A stretch of DNA of 26,858 bases. Source: Syntrophorhabdaceae bacterium PtaU1.Bin034 (GTDB lineage Bacteria > Desulfobacterota_G > Syntrophorhabdia > Syntrophorhabdales > WCHB1-27). The stretch lies in NCBI GenBank assembly GCA_002067405.1, contig MVRP01000042.1, forward strand, positions 1 through 26,858, in the 5' to 3' direction. Under the pieces are notes generated by a model, which worked only from the letters and a program-made list of their open reading frames with translations, was not told where the DNA came from and did no database searches. Shown piece after piece: positions 14,953-21,825 of this stretch (its first letter is position 1; the number at the start of each line of letters is the position of its first letter). The position numbers and the translations under genes are program-made.

Positions 14953-16048
14953 ATCAGAGGCTTACTATAAAGCGATCTTCGAGTACAGCGGAACAGCAAT
15001 TGCAATTCTGGATGAAGAAGGGTCCATAGCCATGGCAAATTCACCGTGTGAAAGTATGTTTGGTGTCACGACGGATGAGGTCTGCGGTAAGAAGAGCTGG
15101 GCGGAATTTGTGGCAGAAGATCAGAGGGAAATCGTCAAGGCGAAATACAGGGAGCGGATGATTGGGTCGAACCGTTTGCCGTCCTGCTATGAAGTCCCGA
15201 TAGTGACAAGGGACAGCAGTATCAGACATGTGATTATGAACGTCGTTAGTATCCAGCAAACAGGAAAGACGGTTGTGTCATTTACGGATATCACCGACCG
15301 GAAACAGGACCATGAAGAATTGCAGAAAGCCTACAGGCAACTCCAGGAGATGCAAGCACAGCTGGTACACAGTGCTCGACTCGCTGTGGTGGGCCAGCTT
15401 GCGAGTGGGGTGGCACATGAAATAAGGAATCCTCTAGCCATCATCATCCAGAGTGTCGATTACCTTCAATCGTTGCTTAGCTCTGAGCCGGAGGTAGAAG
15501 CAGTGCAGATGATCAGAGAAGCTTCCTGGAGGGCCGACAAAATTGTGAAGGATTTACTTCGTCTTTCAGGTCAGAGTACTTTTACGTTAACAAAGAGCGA
15601 TATCCGGCCGCTGGTAGAGGAAGTGCTGGTCCTTATAAGCGGCCAGTTGAAGTGTACAAAAATCAAGATTGTCACGCAGTATGAGGAGGATCTTCCGGAC
15701 GTAAGGATAGATGTTAACCAGATGAAGCAGGCGCTCATCAACATGGTCATGAATTCGATCGACGCAATCATGCCTCTCGGCGAAGGAACGATTATGATCA
15801 CTGCAGAGAGAAACGGGCAAGAGAAGGTTCGCTTGGTGATTGCAGATACCGGAACCGGGATCTCGGATGACTTGCTTGATCGCATATTCGATCCTTTCTT
15901 TACGACCAAAAGAAAAGAGAAGAGCGTGGGGCTCGGACTATCAACCGCGCAACATATAATCGAGCGTCATAATGGTAGGATACGCGCGGAGCACAACCAG
16001 GGAAAAGGCTTGCGTCTCGTTGTTGATCTTCCCGCTGTGAGGAACTGA
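14933..16048 (+). CDS. PAS histidine kinase core (second half of the frameshifted kinase)
   Basis: This 371-residue frame overlaps the previous one by 20 bp. It has one more PAS domain (1-125), a coiled linker, and the HisKA helix with H162 in ASGVAHEIRNP. A complete HATPase domain follows: NQMKQALINMVMNSIDA, DTGTGIS, FDPFFTTK and VGLGLSTAQHI. It has no receiver, and an orphan receiver gene follows 22 bp downstream, so phosphate probably passes there. If the upstream frameshift is real, this ORF may still be made from ATG 14933 as a shortened soluble kinase. The core closely parallels that of the broken kinase at 11930-13329, which shows tandem duplication. Confidence 0.85.
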   Translation: MEQKLRESEAYYKAIFEYSGTAIAILDEEGSIAMANSPCESMFGVTTDEVCGKKSWAEFVAEDQREIVKAKYRERMIGSNRLPSCYEVPIVTRDSSIRHVIMNVVSIQQTGKTVVSFTDITDRKQDHEELQKAYRQLQEMQAQLVHSARLAVVGQLASGVAHEIRNPLAIIIQSVDYLQSLLSSEPEVEAVQMIREASWRADKIVKDLLRLSGQSTFTLTKSDIRPLVEEVLVLISGQLKCTKIKIVTQYEEDLPDVRIDVNQMKQALINMVMNSIDAIMPLGEGTIMITAERNGQEKVRLVIADTGTGISDDLLDRIFDPFFTTKRKEKSVGLGLSTAQHIIERHNGRIRAEHNQGKGLRLVVDLPAVRN

Positions 16049-16070
16049 ATGCTGATTTGAAGGAGACAAC

Positions 16071-16457
16071 ATGATAGGAAAAACCAATGTGCTGATCATT
16101 GACGACGAAGAGCGCTTCGGCCGGATAGTGAAGCTGAACCTGGAAAAGACAGGCAGGTTCACGGTCCAAACCGCGACCGAGGGCAAGACGGGGATTGGCC
16201 TCGCAAGGAGAAACAGACCGGATATTATACTACTCGATATAATGATGCCGGAAATGAGCGGTTCCGAGGTAGCAGAAGCCCTTGAGGACGACCCGGTCAC
16301 AAGATCGATTCCTGTAATTTTCCTCACTGCTTTAATAAAGCAGGAAGAATTGGAAGAAAGAGGCGGTTACATAAAGGGGCACCATTTTCTGGCAAAACCC
16401 ATATCGTCACAGGACCTGATTCAATCCATCGAATCCATTGTCGGTTCAGGGGGATAA
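16071..16457 (+). CDS. Single-domain response regulator (receiver only)
   Basis: This 128-residue receiver has the acidic pair D11-D12, phospho-acceptor D56 in LLDIMMPEMSG, switch T86 in FLTA and conserved K109 in AKP. There is no output domain, so it acts either as a phosphate relay or by binding a partner, as CheY and Spo0F do. The start ATG 16071 follows AAGGAG at good spacing. Lying 22 bp after the PAS kinase, it is its likely partner. The stop at 16457 is followed by the 350-bp region before luxR. Confidence 0.92.
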   Translation: MIGKTNVLIIDDEERFGRIVKLNLEKTGRFTVQTATEGKTGIGLARRNRPDIILLDIMMPEMSGSEVAEALEDDPVTRSIPVIFLTALIKQEELEERGGYIKGHHFLAKPISSQDLIQSIESIVGSGG

Positions 16458-16809
16458 CTCAGGCTTGTGAAGATCAAAAGGCGGGGTGAGGCGAGTCTCA
16501 CCTGAACCCTATAAGGGTAATAACATGATTGCAGTTTGGAATTACATGGGTCATCTGCGTTCCGTTTTTTATGCCTCATCAGAAACAAGGCTGAGGAATT
16601 CCGGGAATTGTCAAAATCACAAAGTCTTCTTCCATAAAGCGTGCGATGCGATGCGTGCGTATGTATTTATTACCAATGGAAAGCAGCATTTTCTTGACAT
16701 CTTTAGCCGGTTATATCAATATCTGTTAACCAGATTGTCGATGGGAGATCAAGAAGGTCGGTTTGGGGCACTTAGGTGCCATGTCGTTCTGCCCTTAAGT
16801 AGACGGTAA
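16458..16809. other. Non-coding region before the luxR-type gene
   Basis: I see no convincing gene in these 352 bp. The region holds a small dyad ACCCT-ATA-AGGGT (16506-16518), a perfect -35 hexamer at 16694-16699 (listed separately), and a short hairpin GGCAC/GTGCC at 16767-16780. No lux-box-like 20-mer is visible, so autoregulation of the regulator by the same operator is not supported. Confidence 0.5.
16694..16722 (+). promoter_or_regulatory. Candidate promoter of the luxR-type gene
   Basis: TTGACA at 16694-16699 is a perfect -35 box. At 17-bp spacing the -10 position reads CAATAT (16717-16722), a poor match, although the surrounding TTATATCAATAT is AT-rich. Transcription would start near 16729, about 80 bases before the gene. 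Confidence 0.35.
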
Positions 16810-17592
16810 ATGACAATGAGTAAGGAAAGTCCGTTATCGCTGCTGTCGCAAGATGACCTGTCGCGCCTCCTTGAGTTGATCCATAAAAGCCTTTTTTGCT
16901 CTACTGAAGAACATCTGGCAAGCCTCCTTGGTGACCTCAAATGGCTGTTTCCCTATGATTTTGCGGTATGTGCCCTTCATAGGGCCGGCACGGTGATTGA
17001 CCCGCACCATTTTATTAATGTCAACTTCCCTTCCGATTGGTGCAGTCTCTATATGGCTCAGGGTTTCGACAAGGTTGACCCCATTGTGCTGGAGAGTGGC
17101 AGAAGCGGCCAGGGCATTCAGTACTGGACCGATACGTATAAGAAATACCGTGCCAAGACTACGAGAACATTTATCTCTACAGCGCAGGATTTCGGGCTTA
17201 AAGAAGGATACTCTTATGGAGTAAGAGCCCCCAACGAAAATAAGAGATCCCTGTTCAATTTCGCTGGGGGCTCGGTAGATCATCATCCGCGGACGGAATG
17301 TATCCTTGAATACGCCATTCCTCATTTAGACCAGGCTTTCAATAGAATAGTCGGACAGAGTAAGGGACCAACCCCACGAAATCCGTCAGCTCCAAAATTA
17401 TCCTCGAGAGAAAAGGAAGTCTTGAACTGGGCCAAGGATGGAAAAAGCATATGGGAGACCTCAATAATCCTTTCAATAAGTCAAAATACCGTGCAATTCC
17501 ATCTAAAGAACATCATGGCGAAACTTGCGGTTGTGAATAAGACCCAGGCTGTAGCCGTTGCCCTTCATAACGGGTTGATCCATAGTGAGTAA
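16810..17592 (+). CDS. luxR: LuxR-family acyl-homoserine-lactone-responsive regulator
   Basis: A 260-residue two-domain transcription factor. The N-terminal autoinducer-binding domain (about 15-180) has W77, Y81, D90-P91 and W106, at spacings matching W57, Y61, D70 and W85 of TraR (W106 is off by one). The C-terminal LuxR helix-turn-helix (about 196-256) has E201, L205 and G211, matching TraR E178, L182 and G188, with NTVQFHLKNIMAKL as recognition helix. It should bind an AHL and then DNA at the 20-bp operators at 18353 and 18442. It converges with the synthase gene and overlaps its 3' end by 80 bp. ATGs at 16810 and 16816 are both possible; neither has a strong ribosome site. A LuxR solo is unlikely given the adjacent synthase. 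Confidence 0.93.
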   Translation: MTMSKESPLSLLSQDDLSRLLELIHKSLFCSTEEHLASLLGDLKWLFPYDFAVCALHRAGTVIDPHHFINVNFPSDWCSLYMAQGFDKVDPIVLESGRSGQGIQYWTDTYKKYRAKTTRTFISTAQDFGLKEGYSYGVRAPNENKRSLFNFAGGSVDHHPRTECILEYAIPHLDQAFNRIVGQSKGPTPRNPSAPKLSSREKEVLNWAKDGKSIWETSIILSISQNTVQFHLKNIMAKLAVVNKTQAVAVALHNGLIHSE

Positions 17593-18274
17593 ACCATTCG
17601 GCGAATTCCGGACGCCTTGCAGCGTTGACGGATACGAATTCATCCCAGTCGATGATTGCCGCCATCGCCACACAGCCATCGGGCATGGTTACCGGCTCAC
17701 CTACCAGCTGCATTCGAAATCCCTGCGCCCGAAGAACCCTGTACAGTCTTGGTTCGACTACCGTGTATACATATCTGATGTTGTTTGCGGAGCACCACTG
17801 GTAGGCGACCTTGTAAATGAGCGTAAAAACCCTGCAGGCGCCAAAGGTGCCGTACACAGATAACTTGCGCGCCTCCGGGGCTACACACGACCTTGATATC
17901 TCCGCTATGTCATTTTGCTTCCTGATTTTGTGGAAGGGACTTATGAGTGATGAAAATTCTTTCTCGATCATAAACGGAGTACCGGGAAGGGCGACCCTTG
18001 TGCAGGCTACCAGCACATGCTGCCGATCGAATATGCCTAAAGATGCGGTGTACTTGTCGTATTCGTCAATTTCAAGCAGTGACCCGGACCGGGGTACCCA
18101 TGCCAGTTCCTCGTAAAAAATCCTGTACCTCAGACGGTAAGCCTGAATCTTTTCATCCTGGCTTACCAGGCTTTTCATTATGTATCCCGACTCGCGAATA
18201 AAAATATCACGCACAGGATACGTCTCAGCATACCCGGTTTCCGCTACGCGTTTCCTACTCGCTTTCTCTTGCAT
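17513..18274 (-). CDS. luxI: LuxI-family acyl-homoserine-lactone synthase
   Basis: A 253-residue GNAT-fold enzyme that should join an acyl (or aryl) group to the amine of S-adenosylmethionine, releasing a homoserine lactone signal. All family-defining residues are present and correctly spaced: R49, F53, W59, D70, D73, R93, E125 and R128. They match R24, F28, W34, D45, D48, R68, E97 and R100 of the family, with a 3-residue insertion before the last pair. There are about 25 extra N-terminal residues. I start at 18274 because a perfect GGAGG (complement of 18281-18285) lies seven bases upstream; ATGs at 18322 and 18178 lack this. Its last 80 bp overlap the luxR gene tail to tail. The related acyltransferases of exosortase systems are an alternative, but the paired regulator and lux boxes argue against it. 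Confidence 0.93.
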   Translation of the reverse strand: MQEKASRKRVAETGYAETYPVRDIFIRESGYIMKSLVSQDEKIQAYRLRYRIFYEELAWVPRSGSLLEIDEYDKYTASLGIFDRQHVLVACTRVALPGTPFMIEKEFSSLISPFHKIRKQNDIAEISRSCVAPEARKLSVYGTFGACRVFTLIYKVAYQWCSANNIRYVYTVVEPRLYRVLRAQGFRMQLVGEPVTMPDGCVAMAAIIDWDEFVSVNAARRPEFAEWFTHYGSTRYEGQRLQPGSYSQPQVSP

Positions 18275-18319
18275 ATTGTTCCTCCTTTTTTCGGGCCCCT
18301 CGCGGGTGCTCGTGACTAA

Positions 18320-18372
18320 CATCGTTTTTATCGTGGAGAGTAAGACAAAAGCACCTACAGGAAATAGTAGGG
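18320..18372 (-). promoter_or_regulatory. lux box and promoter of luxI
   Basis: ACCTACAGGAAATAGTAGGG at 18353-18372 is a 20-bp imperfect dyad of lux-box type (ACCT...AGG(T) ends). On the minus strand GATAAA lies at 18332-18327. If that is the -10 box at -12 to -7, the operator is centred at -42.5, the position used by LuxR-type activators that overlap the -35. Transcription would start near 18320, leaving a 46-base leader with the strong ribosome site of luxI. Confidence 0.7.
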
Positions 18373-18432
18373 GATTGGTCAGGCATGTTAACCAACGTTC
18401 TTAATGGCTAGGATGTTTCGCTCTTTATGCGT

Positions 18433-18470
18433 GCCCAAAACACCTACTGAAACCAGTAGGTGTTTTGGGC
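18433..18470. repeat. 38-bp perfect palindrome containing the second lux box
   Basis: The operator dyad extends on both sides to 17-bp perfect arms (18433-18449 and 18454-18470) around a 4-base centre AAAC. The outer arms GCCCAAAAC and GTTTTGGGC go beyond what a lux box needs. In RNA the whole would form a long hairpin, but no T-run follows on either strand. Confidence 0.85.
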
Positions 18471-18494
18471 AGATAAGAATTGATAAACTAAATT
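18442..18494 (+). promoter_or_regulatory. Second lux box with rightward promoter
   Basis: ACCTACTGAAACCAGTAGGT at 18442-18461 is a perfect 20-bp dyad with 8-bp arms. On the plus strand GATAAA lies at 18482-18487, again 30.5 bp from the operator centre, the same distance and hexamer as in the luxI promoter. The predicted start is about 18494. The promoter points away from luxI into the region before the hybrid kinase at 19134. Confidence 0.6.
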
Positions 18495-18512
18495 TCTTTG
18501 TGGAGCTACGAA

Positions 18513-18551
18513 ATGGGCGAGTCAGCGGATCAAATCAACCAAGGGAAGTAA
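18513..18551 (+). CDS. 12-codon ORF under the rightward lux-box promoter
   Basis: ATG 18513 is preceded by GGAG (18502-18505) at seven-base spacing and lies about 19 bases after the predicted lux-box-driven start. It encodes MGESADQINQGK and then TAA. It is either a quorum-regulated micropeptide or leader peptide, or the stub of a lost gene. The same frame stays open after the stop without recognisable similarity. Length alone makes it doubtful. Confidence 0.3.
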   Translation: MGESADQINQGK

Positions 18552-18759
18552 GTAGAGCGACGGGAAGGTAGGGGAATCGAGATTCTGCGAAGGACTTATC
18601 CGAGAGAAGACGGTTTCAGGCCCTGGAAAAAAATAATGCGTGTGGCTTGGCCAGACGCAGGAAAGACCGCTAACGTGATAGCAACTGGGAATTGCGACGG
18701 AAAGGTACGATGCGGAACATCAGCAACCACAGGAAGCGCTTTTCCCCACCATAATCCGG

Positions 18760-19133
18760 TCGCACCTCGGAAAACGGGCCGAGGAGGCGTTGCGCGAAAG
18801 CCAGGCGCGACTCCCGGCGAGCTTCCGGGGGTTCGCGCCGGCTCATAAATCTGCAATATAAGCTTGAAGTGAAACCGAAATGAATTTTGCACCCGACAAA
18901 ATATACTCGCGGCAGCTGTCGAGTTCATGCGCACCGAGTGTGGCTTTATGCAGTTCTTCAGTAATGACGGCGATGGCAAGGCATTCATCGAGTACCGGTT
19001 ATAAAGCAGTCTGCGACGTGGTGTGCCGATGATCAACAGGTCGGCGAGCGCAGGCTGGATGGGATTGAACGTTCGCGCACCGTGGAGGACTGCGGGTCGG
19101 GGGATGAAGCGCGCGTGCAGGAGCGTACGACAG
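18760..19133 (+). pseudogene. Eroded N-terminal sequence of a sensor kinase
   Basis: Pieces of kinase-like coding sequence lie in different frames. A linker KRAEEALRESQARL lies at about 18777-18818. A stop-bounded stretch resembling a sensory domain (AAAVEFMRTECGFMQFF) lies at about 18908-18958. A second linker with [10 protein letters not shown] lies at about 19116-19145, just before and overlapping the start of the next kinase in another frame. Such linkers normally join PAS/GAF modules to each other, so the kinase at 19134 once had a longer N-terminus. In-frame stops and shifts make this stretch non-functional. Confidence 0.55.
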
Positions 19134-20669
19134 ATGTTCAAGGTGGGTAAAAAGATCCGGGTCGAGCGGGAACGGTTCCTGGGTGTTCTGGATATCATGC
19201 CGGTCATGCTCAGTATCCTTCGGTCAGACTATCATATTGAGTGGGTTAATCGCGCTTACTGCGAGGCATTCGGGGACAACCAGGGGCACCTGTGCTTCGC
19301 GAGCCAATTTGGTAGAGACAAGCCGTGCGAGGGATGCCAGGCGCTTATCCCGGCCTCTGCCGGCCAGCCGCATCATTGGGAAACGACGTTCCCAAACGGC
19401 CGGACGTTTGAGATCTACACTTTCCCGTTTGCCGGAAAGGACGGCTTGCCCATGATCCTGGAGATGAATATCGACATCACTGAGCAAAGGCGCGCCGAGA
19501 AGGAACGGTCCAGGTTGGAAGAACAGCTCCTCCAAGCCCAGAAAATGGAAGCCATGGGAGTGATAGCGGGTGGCATTGCGCACGATTTCAACAATCTTCT
19601 TGTCGCAATAATAGGCAACGCCGAACTGGCAGCCGACAAATTACACGAAGATCAGCCTGCGTATTACAACATCAAACAGATCATGAAAGCGACTCTGCGT
19701 GCGAGGGAGCTGACAAGGGGAATACTAACGTTCAGCAGGCAATCGGGCAAGGAACGCAACCCTATTCCCCTGTCTCCGGTCATGAAGGAGACGTTGGAAT
19801 TTCTGCGGGTTTCTCTTCCCGGTACCATAGAAATAAGGCTGCAGATAGAGACAACTGAGGATATGGTAGTAGCGAATCCTGCTCAAATCCAACAGGTGCT
19901 GGTAAACCTGGCTACCAACGCGAGTCAGGCGATGCCGGACGGCGGGCTTCTGGAGCTATCTCTCTTCGATGTCTGCCTCGATACGAAGCGGGCGCTCCCC
20001 AGTCCCGATATCAGGCCGGGAGACTATGTGGTAATATGTGTGACGGATACCGGCTGCGGAATGGACGAATCCACCAGAAGCCGTATATTCGAGCCATTCT
20101 TTACAACGAAGGATACGTCCGCAGGGACAGGACTTGGTCTTTCGGTAGTCCACCGGATCGTAAAAAGTCACGAAGGGGCCATAAGTGTCGAAAGCGAGCC
20201 TGGCTGCGGATCGGCCTTTAAGGTTTTTCTGCCCAAGGTAAAAACCGATGCCAAGGCGACGGGGGAACCGAAAAGCGGCCTGCCCGGAGGAACGGGGACA
20301 CTCCTCTTCGTCCACGACCAGGAGGCAATCCGACAGACGATCCAGAGCATGCTCATGAAACTTGGCTACACCGTTGCCACCTGTCCTCATCCTAGTGAAG
20401 CCTTGGACCTCTTCTCCAAAAATCCGCATGCCTTCGACATCGTTATCACCGACCAGACGATGCCGGGAATGACCGGAATAGAGCTGGCAAAGCATCTTCT
20501 TGCCATACGCAGGGATGTTCCGATTATTTTGACCACCGGCTTTACCCACTTTATTGATGAAAAATCCGCAAAAGAGGCGGGAATCAGCACTCTTGTGATG
20601 AAGCCGCTGACCAAGGAAGAGCTGTCCCGGGCAATAAAGGACGTGCTGGAAAAAAAGACCAAAGCCTGA
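19134..20669 (+). CDS. PAS hybrid histidine kinase with degenerate-pocket receiver
   Basis: A 511-residue soluble kinase. The PAS domain (about 10-120) carries a cysteine set C54, C65 and C68 (PCEGC) followed by QPHHWE. HisKA has H150 in [10 protein letters not shown]. HATPase has DTGCGMD (about 305-311), FEPFFTTK and GTGLGLSVV. The C-terminal receiver (about 387-505) keeps acceptor D440 in IVITDQTMP and a lysine in MKPL, but its acidic pocket reads H394-D395 in place of Asp-Asp, so Mg2+ binding may be weakened. I start at ATG 19134, with AGGAG ten bases upstream; a longer open frame from 19023 crosses eroded linker sequence in the wrong frame. It is a paralogue of the kinase at 9678 and lies downstream of the rightward lux-box promoter, so quorum control is possible. 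Confidence 0.85.
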   Translation: MFKVGKKIRVERERFLGVLDIMPVMLSILRSDYHIEWVNRAYCEAFGDNQGHLCFASQFGRDKPCEGCQALIPASAGQPHHWETTFPNGRTFEIYTFPFAGKDGLPMILEMNIDITEQRRAEKERSRLEEQLLQAQKMEAMGVIAGGIAHDFNNLLVAIIGNAELAADKLHEDQPAYYNIKQIMKATLRARELTRGILTFSRQSGKERNPIPLSPVMKETLEFLRVSLPGTIEIRLQIETTEDMVVANPAQIQQVLVNLATNASQAMPDGGLLELSLFDVCLDTKRALPSPDIRPGDYVVICVTDTGCGMDESTRSRIFEPFFTTKDTSAGTGLGLSVVHRIVKSHEGAISVESEPGCGSAFKVFLPKVKTDAKATGEPKSGLPGGTGTLLFVHDQEAIRQTIQSMLMKLGYTVATCPHPSEALDLFSKNPHAFDIVITDQTMPGMTGIELAKHLLAIRRDVPIILTTGFTHFIDEKSAKEAGISTLVMKPLTKEELSRAIKDVLEKKTKA

Positions 20670-20716
20670 TAATAGGGCATTTCAAGTATCGACATACGTT
20701 GTTATTTCAACGAAAG

Positions 20717-20744
20717 TGAATGAAGACCTCCCTCATTCATTTTT
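20717..20744 (+). terminator. Intrinsic terminator after the hybrid kinase
   Basis: TGAATGA (20717-20723) and TCATTCA (20733-20739) form a 7-bp stem with a 9-base loop. It is followed by five T at 20740-20744, 48 bases after the kinase stop. The stem is AT-rich, so it may be only moderately efficient. Confidence 0.55.
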
Positions 20745-21298
20745 ACCACTCCTCATGTGATAACGACTTCACAAAAGCACCCGGAAACTGCGTGCAAAGG
20801 CAAAGAACTCCTCGACAAAACAGAGAGCTTTCGAGCATTGGGCGTCAGCGTGTCCGCGAAAAGAAGTCACCGAGAAGTGAAGTAGGGCCATTGACGAAGG
20901 CGGCAAAAACCGCTAGAATATGACATTGATGTCGGAGCTGGGGGGCATACGCGCATAATTATAGAGAACATATCAGGGTTGAGGAGCAAAATCATGGCAT
21001 CTCTCGACCTTGTCGATCTCGGCGCCAAAGGTGCATCCAAGAAACAGATTAAGAGCCTGACAGACGCAATGCGCCCTTCAAACAGTGCCATTGCCCCCTT
21101 CTTGCCATCAATGTAAAGACGATACAAAGGCAGCCTGAGGGAGAAGCACTTCAATCATAACGTTTCGGAACGGGCTATCAGGCTTGCTCAATTAACCGCA
21201 AGGGGTATCCGATGCCTTCGGGACACGGGAAAGTTTCTACCAATGGCTTCATACGACGGCGTCACTTGCCTGAGTTCTGCGTCCGTCGACCTCGCAGT
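20745..21298. other. 554-bp stretch with coding-like scraps only
   Basis: There is no gene I can support. One + frame (20922-21116, 64 codons) runs to a stop and contains KQIKSLTDAMRPSNSAIA, which faintly recalls the C-terminal motif of DUF1269 membrane proteins. It has no start or ribosome site. Around 21152-21181 a + frame reads NHNVSERAIR, reminiscent of the DNNxxERAIR motif near the end of IS66-type transposases, but ten residues are too few to call. The stretch may be a graveyard of small relics. Confidence 0.4.
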
Positions 21299-21466
21299 AT
21301 GGGTCTTTTGGGGCTTGTCATGGTTTTCGTTGTGATGCCGGACAATGCCGGGGCTAAAATGGAAACCACCGCCTCTCTGCCGCAAGATTGGGGCGAATAT
21401 CCTTACGGCTCTGCTACGGTCAGTTTCATTCAGGCTGAATTGCTTAGATCCAGGGAGTGCCTTTAG
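21299..21466 (+). CDS. Possible small exported protein
   Basis: From ATG 21299 the frame encodes 55 residues. A hydrophobic N-terminus MGLLGLVMVFVVMPDNAGA looks like a short signal peptide. The tail contains EYPYGSATVSFIQAEL, which resembles the beginning of peptidoglycan-binding repeat domains but stops early. There is no clear Shine-Dalgarno, and the frame is open upstream to 21212. It could be a truncated exported protein or chance. It lies six bases before the next small ORF. Confidence 0.35.
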   Translation: MGLLGLVMVFVVMPDNAGAKMETTASLPQDWGEYPYGSATVSFIQAELLRSRECL

Positions 21467-21472
21467 GCCAAC

Positions 21473-21661
21473 ATGAGCAGAACATCGCGGATAGTGACAA
21501 ATCTTGACGGCATCGAGGTTCTGGAGGTGACCCAGGAAGATGCGGAGGGCAACTGGGTCCGTACCGACTATTTCGTCCTGGGACAGAAGTATGATTCCCT
21601 AAAAGGGGCGATGGAAGCGGCACGAGCCATGGTCAGGGAACAAGAACAATCTTCCTCGTGA
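21473..21661 (+). CDS. Hypothetical 62-residue protein
   Basis: A short acidic protein with a balanced, gene-like composition. A beta-rich half (IEVLEVTQEDAEGNWVRTDYFVL) is followed by an amphipathic helix (LKGAMEAARAMVREQ). The ATG at 21473 has only a weak AGG nearby. No cysteines, signal peptide or known motif are visible. It is convergent with nrfA, 164 bp away. I do not recognise it. Confidence 0.5.
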   Translation: MSRTSRIVTNLDGIEVLEVTQEDAEGNWVRTDYFVLGQKYDSLKGAMEAARAMVREQEQSSS

Positions 21662-21784
21662 GCCGATTAGCGCCATTGCCGTCATTCGGCAGCGACAGCA
21701 GGGCATTGTGTGTGCCGTTAATAAACACCAGTAAACCCTTTGCAGTCGGGGCATGTCTATTCCTCCCCCGCTTTGGATTTCGGG

Positions 21785-21813
21785 CCGGCTAAAGGCCTTT
21801 CATTCCGAGCCGG
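21785..21813. terminator. Hairpin downstream of nrfA
   Basis: CCGGCT (21785-21790) and AGCCGG (21808-21813) enclose the palindrome AAAGGCCTTT (21791-21800). It sits 12 bp beyond the nrfA stop on the minus strand and could end that transcript, but it lacks a T-run on either side. Confidence 0.3.
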
Positions 21814-21825
21814 TACCCGGAGTCG

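Noticed and set aside
16767..16780. GGCACTTAGGTGCC as a possible lux box upstream of luxR
   Set aside because: Only 14 bp with 5-bp arms; it lacks the ACCTAC/GTAGGT half-sites of the two clear boxes and sits too close to the start codon.
18596..19207. 203-codon minus-strand ORF in the region right of the lux boxes
   Set aside because: No motif or ribosome site; the plus strand of this stretch carries kinase linker remnants, so the minus frame is a shadow.
20922..21116. 64-codon frame resembling the end of a DUF1269 membrane protein
   Set aside because: Similarity is faint, there is no start or hydrophobic core, and the antisense frame is equally open.
21152..21181. NHNVSERAIR frame as a remnant of an IS66-type transposase end
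   Set aside because: Only about ten residues match the remembered motif, with nothing convincing on either side and no inverted repeats.
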